Shown here: positions 44,501 through 49,067 of the stretch, one piece after another
Layout: the number at the start of each line of letters is the position of its first letter
How positions within the stretch are numbered: the first letter of the stretch is position 1
NCBI GenBank assembly: GCA_008931825.1
Contig: QXVZ01011778.1
Coordinates: forward strand, 1-49,067
Direction: 5' to 3'
Source of the DNA: Phallusia fumigata
Taxonomy: Eukaryota > Chordata > Ascidiacea > Phlebobranchia > Ascidiidae
DNA: 49,067 nt
Position numbers and translations under genes: made by a program
Notes under the pieces: model-generated
Database searches by the model: none
Seen by the model: the letters and a program-made list of their open reading frames with translations, nothing else
What the model was told of the DNA's origin: nothing

Positions 44501-47479
44501 GGAAGCTACTAAAAACAATAAATAGCTGTTATAACATATTTAAATCCATATATGTATGCTGTGTTTACAAATTTGACTGTTTAAAATAAAACATCATTGT
44601 ATTTTGTCATCAAATGGTGTTTAAAAGCCCAAAACACAAATGTTTTTGTGATTTCCACAGAAACACCTCATCCCTTAAATTCTTGTGCATCAGTTTTCAA
44701 TTTTTGCCTGGCCTGCCGACAGAATGGAAATGAAAAAGTTTCGTCTTATGTCGGCAATGGAGCACGACCAACCAGCAAGGTAACTTGGTGATGGTGTCGA
44801 TGATTGATAAGAGAATAATGTACCTTTGAAATATCATCTTTAATGTCTTGGGAGTTAGACTATATTCCCATTGGGGATACATAAAATACTTTGCTCACTA
44901 AAGGTCACTGTAATGTTTTCTTCTTTGTTTCTTTATTTTTACCTTAAGTTTTTTTTAATCCTACTATGGTACTGTTTATATACACTGTTTTTTATGCATC
45001 AAGTTATTTTATACCTCTCATTTTCGCAGGATGAATTTTCGTTCGATGAGCAAGGCCGCGTGTGGAATCCATTCACGAAAGCAGGTTCCCTAATCACAAC
45101 AACACTGCTCTTTCAGCAGATGATGGTGGAAAAACGTCTTGATGCCTTGCACAACTTTTACACACAGCTTGTTGGTGGTGAACCCATTTGTTGTGACAAC
45201 CTTAGGTACGGCTAACTCCTTCATGGTTTGTAGATAATATTTCTTTGTGAAGTTAGCATAGATTTAGTACCGCTGTTTCATCGAGTACGAACTTCAAGTG
45301 GCAATGATTCAAAGGAATAAAATCAAATAGTTAGGGTCAAAGTGCTATCAAATTTTTGACTGTTTTTCGTGAAAAATCAATAGCTGATTTTATGTTTAAG
45401 TTTTAATATTCTTCAACATTAGGCATGTTTATGTTGTTTTATTAAAAATGGCTTTTATTACAGTTACAATTACCGAAGAAACTACGCACACGAGGAAATA
45501 TCCCTCGCCCATTATCTCAGTGCCATGCAACACCTGCCACGAGGAGCATCGGCTGAATTGGCAGAAATAATGGAATTTCATCTTCAGTCCATCTCAACTG
45601 CAATGACTGCTGACGCATGTGCTGTCGGTGCTGCGACCCTCGCCAACAAGGGACGATGTCCTTTAACAGGTGATACCATGTGTTTTTATGCTTTGTATGC
45701 AATAGCAAGTAGTCAACAGAAGCTCTTAAAATTTTGCCTTGACGGTCTATGTGAAGGAAGAAGTGTGCAATCTATCGTTGTTGAAAAAGGGACATTGCCA
45801 ATCTTTTAACTAAGTCTTTACACCAAGTCATGTCATTCAGACCTCAGGTTCAAGTCAAGTTCTTGTAAATTGTTTATTGTTTCATTTAATCCTTGGGGGT
45901 GGAATAACACCAGAATTCGTTATGCTCATAAAGAGTCCACTGTCGAGCTACCTGTCTCATTGCAGTTTTGTTTGGTCATTTTATATTTTTTGTAAGTTTG
46001 GGATTTCAGTGTGGACCAACCCATCAGGTTCCTTTGGATTAGAGCAATGTTGCTTCTGTTTCAGGGAAACACAAGCGACCAAGACAGGACAAAAAATCAG
46101 AATTGAGGCAAAACTCCCCAAAGTTGTTAGGTTACTGATCTGTGGGCCCTCTTGCATTAAATGCACAAAAGTTACTTTCTTCCATCAGTTTTGGGCAATG
46201 TGCCATTTGAATCATAGTGAATAATGTATCATAACTTTCCTTCTACTATTTTTCTGTTGTTGTTTTTTCTAATGTAGAAAATAAATTGTCGAATTAAATT
46301 ACATTTTTTGTGTTTTTCAGATTATCTTGCCATTGACAGAGAGAGCATCAGAAACACATTCAAAGTTATGAAAAGTTCAATGATGAAAGCCTTGCCTTGC
46401 AATTGTCAATCTGTATGTCATTCCTATTTTTCTTTATATTTTTAAGTTTTACAACCAATATAGAGCATAGTCTGCAGAAAATGTGCAGTACGCAAGTACT
46501 GCTTTGTATCTTCATAATGGGACTGTTTAAAACTGTAAACTGTGTAACTAAGTANATCTTGCCATTGACAGAGAGAGCATCAGAAACACATTCAAAGTTA
46601 TGAAAAGTTCAATGATGAAAGCCTTGCCTTGCAATTGTCAATCTGTATGTCATTCCTATTTTTCTTTATATTTTTAAGTTTTACAACCAATATAGAGCAT
46701 AGTCTGCAGAAAATGTGCAGTACGCAAGTACTGCTTTGTATCTTCATATTGAGACTATTTAAAACTGTGAACTGTGTATCTAAATATGTGTTAAAATATG
46801 TATATTATCTATTGTTGAAGCCTGCTGCTAATAAAGTTAAAGACCATATTTCTGTTGCTATCACCGTTCTACTTCTAAAACTGCTCTAACAGAATAAAAA
46901 CTTTTGTAGAAACTAACTTTTATTTGCAGAAACGAGAAGTAGTTGGGTCATGGAACGAGAATGGCAGTGTTATGTTGATAGTTCCTGGTGTCCTTGGATT
47001 GACTTGCTTCACCCACTGTCAATCCATAGATGTCGTCCAGAAAATTGCTGCTTGCATTATTAAGGCAAGTATTTCAGCCAACAAACTGAAGTATTTGCCG
47101 ACAACTCTTTAGTCCATCTAAGTTTAAAAGCTGGTCAAGATTTATTTTAATGTTTGTCTTTTTTCCTCAAAACAACTTTTACCCTGCCAGTTGTCTGAGT
47201 TAATCGAACATCATCTATCTGAACAATAATTGAAAACTTTGTATACCTTCATTGTATAAATTGCCTGACATATTAAAATTGTTTGGGGACAAATAAGTCT
47301 CCAGGAAAAATTAGACAAGTTATCCTTCTAATTTAGGATGTTCAGCTTAGAGGCAAGATAACACCCTCCTCAAAACTTACAATGCAATTTTTGTTCTTTA
47401 GGAATTAAATGAAAGTTTCAACTTCAGTGTCTACAAAAGTCTCAAAGATCACGAATGTTCCAGCAAAAAAAGGAAATAA
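32560..47479 (+). CDS. GLS-like: Glutaminase-fold protein with long N-terminal extension, probable pseudoenzyme
   Basis: Exons: 32560-32674, 34321-34590, 34976-35124, 37005-37473, 41562-43035, 43476-43605, 44067-44205, 44661-44779, 45030-45205, 45464-45669, 46321-46412, 46930-47064, 47402-47479. They join in phase to about 1183 residues. Residues 1-745 are polar: a basic patch (RRSKKSRKTRVKRR), then a long Ser/Asp/Asn-rich, probably disordered tract. From about 747 the glutaminase N-terminal helical domain appears (KGIRLSDPRLKES). The beta-lactamase-like core follows (SLSVCTVDGQRLSFG, VWNPFTKAGSL, AATLANKGRCPLTG, MLIVPGVLGLTCF). No ankyrin repeats follow. Of the human GLS active-site residues, Ser286 (S923) and Asn388 (N1020) are kept. 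Lys289 is S926, Asn335 is K972, Glu381 is L1013, Tyr414 is H1053, and Tyr466 is absent (SMMKAL). Glutamine hydrolysis is therefore unlikely. Intron 12 has a GC donor (AAG|GCAAGT). The first exon is the least certain. Confidence 0.85.
33388..33620 (+). repeat. SINE 3' body in intron 1 of the glutaminase-like gene
   Basis: Starts AAGCGGCATTGCTCAACCC, runs through GATGGGTTGACCC and GATCCAACGGAACTGCAATG, and ends after GCATTCAGCCGTTGTTCCG. It matches the body of the SINE at 10618-10805. It directly abuts a half copy of MITE B (33365-33388), a probable nested insertion. Confidence 0.6.
34640..34853. mobile_element. hAT-type MITE family C copy in intron 2 of the glutaminase-like gene
   Basis: Carries CGAGGGCGCCGCACTATAA, TTGACAATAAGCGTCTTT, CTTATCGCTGGTGCGTCGAA and GCGTCGCATCGAAAAATTTT, closely matching 40868-41087. 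Confidence 0.65.
35255..35791. mobile_element. Intact-looking hAT-type MITE with perfect inverted ends and target duplication
   Basis: A 537-bp element bounded by CAGTGTTTCATACCGGAACG and its exact inverted complement; the perfect match runs 28 bp at each end. It is flanked on both sides by the octamer GTTTTTGG (35247-35254 and 35792-35799), the duplication size made by hAT transposases. Both subterminal regions repeat TTTCGTTCCGGT-like motifs many times, as expected for transposase binding sites. The inner open frame (35191-35676) crosses the left end and shows no transposase motif, so the element is non-autonomous. It lies in intron 3 of the glutaminase-like gene. Confidence 0.92.
37535..37672. 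mobile_element. MITE family A copy in intron 4 of the glutaminase-like gene
   Basis: Left end TTTTAATAAGAAGATACAAT, core GATGACAACAGCGTTTGTCG, right part AGAAGATGTTTTACACACAA then GTACTGGATTGCATCTTATT. It lies only about 60 bp after exon 4. Confidence 0.75.
37903..38307 (+). CDS. Uncharacterised open frame in intron 4 of the glutaminase-like gene
   Basis: I do not recognise this sequence. The frame is open from 37882, just after an in-frame TAG, to TAG 38305-38307. The listed start is TTG, and the first ATG is internal, so it is either an exon needing upstream sequence or chance. The product would be helical with a Cys-rich middle (RKCCIKISKQC) and a well-formed C-terminal half (SEYLFMGLYLMCFASEAKKR, VVFMFGKLRNRLVEIKETVY). 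A second frame over 37857-38117 is also open, with an acceptor-like CCATAG at 37876-37881 that would fit the phase of exon 4. An alternative 3' exon of the glutaminase-like gene is therefore possible. Real coding status is uncertain. Confidence 0.25.
   Translation: MAKFATLWGEITDIFRAYWCVTDVSKEVTQCQSETNPQFAAILSQPPHRKCCIKISKQCVEEMLLLGSNLIRRNLKSIYNSEYLFMGLYLMCFASEAKKRLSTNADVVFMFGKLRNRLVEIKETVYSARTALST
38515..38655. mobile_element. MITE family A copy
   Basis: Left end CAATTCACGGTTTAAATTG, then AGTAAAAAGTCAGCACTTG, core GTCAACAGCGTTTTTCGAAA, right part ACTGGTTTGTATCTTCTTG. It sits about 200 bp after the open frame ending at 38307. Confidence 0.7.
38794..39051 (-). CDS. Uncharacterised 85-residue open frame, minus strand
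   Basis: Starts at ATG 39049-39051 and ends at TGA 38794-38796. The predicted peptide (MVAHKFNTALIQDYIDTQKL... ending SMLTAT) is polar and evenly composed, unlike the Phe/Lys/Asn-rich frames typical of AT-rich intron DNA. No family resemblance, no signal peptide, and no splice context were found. It lies inside intron 4 of the glutaminase-like gene on the opposite strand. It could be an orphan small gene or chance. Confidence 0.2.
   Translation of the reverse strand: MVAHKFNTALIQDYIDTQKLIFGYDVSPKTTWLKYPTSQRLIDRVTQRHMGAHEMSRWLTTLTTALNYFDKPNAHRVPTSMLTAT
39600..39740 (-). repeat. tRNA-like SINE in intron 4 of the glutaminase-like gene
   Basis: On the minus strand the head reads GCCGCCAAGATGCCTGAGCG (A box region) and CACAAAGTTGTTAGTTCTAA (B box region), then TTGCCACTTCTGTTTCCC. 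A and B box spacing matches the copies at 16030 and 23655. Confidence 0.65.
40868..41087. mobile_element. hAT-type MITE family C copy, best preserved
   Basis: About 220 bp with ends CCGCGGTTCTCGAACT and, inverted, CAGCGTTTCCCAAACT. The body has CAAGGGCGTCGCACAATAA, GTCAATAAACACAACTTTG, CAATAAGCGTCTTTGG and GGCATCGCATCGAATAAAG. Flanking octamers GGTCACGC and GATCAAAC agree at 5 of 8 positions, suggesting an eroded target duplication. Confidence 0.7.
41128..41215 (+). repeat. SINE head fragment
   Basis: GCTTGCAAGGTTGTTGGTTC followed by TAATCCCACCTCG and GCCCTGAGAAACGTAAG match the B-box half of the SINE family. A box and 3' body are missing. Confidence 0.5.
43036..43475. other. Intron 5 of the glutaminase-like gene with a hAT-like remnant
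   Basis: A CAGTGGTTGTCCATC start at about 43080 is followed by AACCCCTTTAACTG, and later by CAAATCCCCCCTTGC and GTGGGTAATTTCCCC. Similar phrases (TTGCCCCCTTGTGGGTAATT) occur at about 34240-34265, marking another decayed hAT-derived family. No gene is visible here. Confidence 0.4.
45885..46110 (-). repeat. SINE body in intron 10 of the glutaminase-like gene
   Basis: Reverse complement of the plus-strand copies: GTTATGCTCATAAAGAGTCC, CTACCTGTCTCATTGCAGTT, GACCAACCCATCAGGTTCC and GAGCAATGTTGCTTC are all recognisable, followed by GCGACCAAGACAGGAC. Confidence 0.6.
46324..46790 (+). repeat. 232-bp near-exact duplication joined at an N
   Basis: The block starting 46324 (ATCTTGCCATTGACAGAGAG) recurs starting 46556, immediately after the single N at 46555. 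The copies are identical over about 190 bp and then show a few mismatches only near the end of the first copy, as with low-quality read ends. Exon 11 of the glutaminase-like gene is duplicated in the process. The second copy lacks its splice acceptor, because the join removes it. This is best explained as two contigs overlapping without being merged. The duplicated part also contains the end of a MITE family A copy (GCAGTACGCAAGTACTGC, TTTGTATCTTCAT). Confidence 0.85.
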
Positions 47480-48401
47480 TTTCTGGGTTTTTTTATGTTC
47501 CGCTAAAGCATTATTTTGCATGTCTTGCCAATTGTTTAATTGTTGATGAAAGTATTAAAGTCAATACCTTTTGTTTCGTTTTTTTACCCTTGTCAGGCAA
47601 AAGAGTGTTTGTGGCCACAAGGAGGCATTGCTTAGCTACATGCTGATGCATGAAGGTTATCTAGCATTTCTAATGAATTGGAATGTCTAGCTACCTGGAT
47701 ATTTTTTTGTTTAATTACTGCTTAAAAACCACAGGCAAGAGACAGGATTAGAACCCACAAACTCGCGAGCATAAAGCAGTTTATTGTTAGCAACTCAGAA
47801 AAGCAAGATAGTATTATTTAAAAATAGTTGAGAGCCAATACACTGGATGAAATTATTTTTTTGAAGAAAAAATGTGAACAAAGTATTTAAGGTGAACGGG
47901 TTCAAAAATACAAACAAATAAAACAGGTAGTGAAAGGTGTAAAAGTATGTTTAACCCTTTTGTTCCAAGTAGTGCAACTTCTGCAAGATGTGAATCCTTC
48001 GATTGTCGTCGCTCATCGGTATTCCTCATTTTGATCAAGTATGTGATGTTCTACTTTGTAAAGCTGTCCAATTGTTACCTATGATGAAGAAGAGAAAATA
48101 AATACCTTTTTAAACTCCTATTGTGACTTTTTTTCTCAAAATTAGACAAATTACTGACTGGTTTATAGATAATTGGGTTGTGCACTTATGTGGGCATGTT
48201 GTAATGCTTAGCGATAATTACAAATTTTCATAATAAAACTTTTTAGGTTTGGAGTTACTGTGGGGTTTCAACAAAACTAATACTAACTACTTTTAACTGC
48301 AAACTGAATATTTTCGATTTTGTGATTTTCAAATTTTTGTATTTGGATGTAAATTCCCTTGTTTTGGCTTGGGAATAACATTCCATTTGCTATGACCCCC
48401 A
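47480..48401. other. Convergent intergenic stretch after the glutaminase-like gene
   Basis: The 3' UTR of the glutaminase-like gene and of the minus-strand gene meet here. A minus-strand SINE fragment lies at about 47725-47790 (AGACAGGATTAGAACCCACA). AATAAA motifs at about 47918 and 48098 are possible plus-strand polyadenylation signals. No other gene is visible. Confidence 0.45.
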
Positions 48402-48555
48402 CTATCCATGAAATCCGTTAACACTTGTGATAACCTGGCGTTGAATTTGTTCAAAATCATGTTCAGCTTGCTTGATTAACTGCTGAAGTTTCTCCTCGTT
48501 GGTTTCTTCCAAATTTTTGCCATACAGATGTTGAACCCTTCTCATTGCATGACTC
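48402..48555 (-). CDS. Last exon of an unidentified coiled-coil protein, partial
   Basis: On the minus strand, TTTTTTCAG precedes 48555. After one base that finishes a split codon, the exon encodes SHAMRRVQHLYGKNLEETNE and then a Glu/Gln/Lys-rich helix (KLQQLIKQAEHDFEQIQRQV) ending in VNGFHG and TAG at 48402-48404, 51 residues in all. Composition and heptad spacing suggest a coiled coil. I do not recognise the family. No earlier exon can be assigned in the remaining 500 bp of the window, so the gene continues beyond the right edge. The next intron contains a minus-strand copy of repeat family D. Confidence 0.6.
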
Positions 48556-49067
48556 CTGAAAAAATATTTGAGTTGAGTTTGTTTCGCTTGGTGAAAGAAA
48601 TCATGGTGACCCAATGGCACTGACACAATCACCAATCCAGAAATAGCTGCGCAACGCTGAGACGTTATAAGGCGCGAAAATATTGGAAGGAACAAAGCAG
48701 AATGCCCTGCATCTACAATTAGACAAATATAGTGATCTTGGAGTATCAACAAATTGTGCAGTCTAAAAGTAACTAACAGGAACTCTTAGTATCCACCAAA
48801 AATTCATTGTTTTTATGACACAATGTGTCAAAAAAGTAGGCATCCACCAGTCTGCAGAGTATGGCAGCTGCATGCACGAGTTATTTTTTAAAATTTTATT
48901 GAAAGTCAAAAATCATAAAAATAGGGAGAAAAACCACCTGTACCCATAACTAAAAACATCATTTTCCAGCCAAGAAATGCAGTATATTTATATCTGCCCT
49001 TTTATCTAAACATTCGCATTATGCAAGTCCATAGTTGGTACATACAAATGGTCAAAAAAATGCAACA
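48556..49067. other. Right edge, intron of the minus-strand gene
   Basis: Holds a copy of repeat family D on the minus strand (about 48570-48670; ATTTCTTTCACCAAGCGAAA). The rest is AT-rich sequence with no exon that I can support. Confidence 0.45.

Overview
This is an AT-rich animal genomic window. Genes are split by short introns, transposon debris is dense, and there are no bacterial-style operons. Protein affinities are chordate: PIRT, CLCA, CEP63, SLC3A1 (rBAT) and glutaminase. Compact genes, many short MITEs, a tRNA-like SINE whose B box usually reads GGTTCTAATC, and a 15/16 match to the Ciona spliced leader point to a tunicate, most likely Ciona. That species call is inference.

Layout. 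(1) 1657-2370 (+): terminal exon of a PIRT-like two-pass membrane protein; earlier exons were not found. (2) 4500-11775 (+): a CLCA family secreted metalloprotease/VWA protein in 15 recognisable exons. About 200 central residues are missing at a single N (8329). (3) 12504-19118 (+): a complete CEP63-type centrosomal coiled-coil gene, 11 exons, 725 aa. (4) 19877-26089 (-): a complete SLC3A1/rBAT amino-acid-transporter heavy chain, 12 exons, 659 aa, convergent with CEP63. (5) 26090-32559: a repeat-rich intergenic stretch with inverted 51-bp tandem arrays. (6) 32560-47479 (+): a 13-exon gene for a protein of about 1183 aa. It has a long low-complexity N-terminal part and a C-terminal glutaminase fold lacking most catalytic residues, so it is probably a pseudoenzyme. 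Its introns hold a well-preserved hAT-type MITE and several SINEs. (7) 48402-48555 (-): last exon of an unidentified coiled-coil gene running off the right edge.

Reading phases were checked by hand at every junction of the CEP63, SLC3A1 and glutaminase-like models. All three give lengths divisible by three with no internal stop. CLCA is phase-consistent except across the N. The genes do not form an obvious pathway; this is ordinary mixed metazoan gene order. The two single-N positions (8329 and 46555) both look like contig joins: one loses coding sequence and the other duplicates 232 bp.

The most unusual items are the glutaminase-like pseudoenzyme with its long extension, the inverted 51-bp arrays resembling a foldback element, two MITE families with different ends but one shared core, and a strong excess of the octamer TGACGTCA, in coding exons too.
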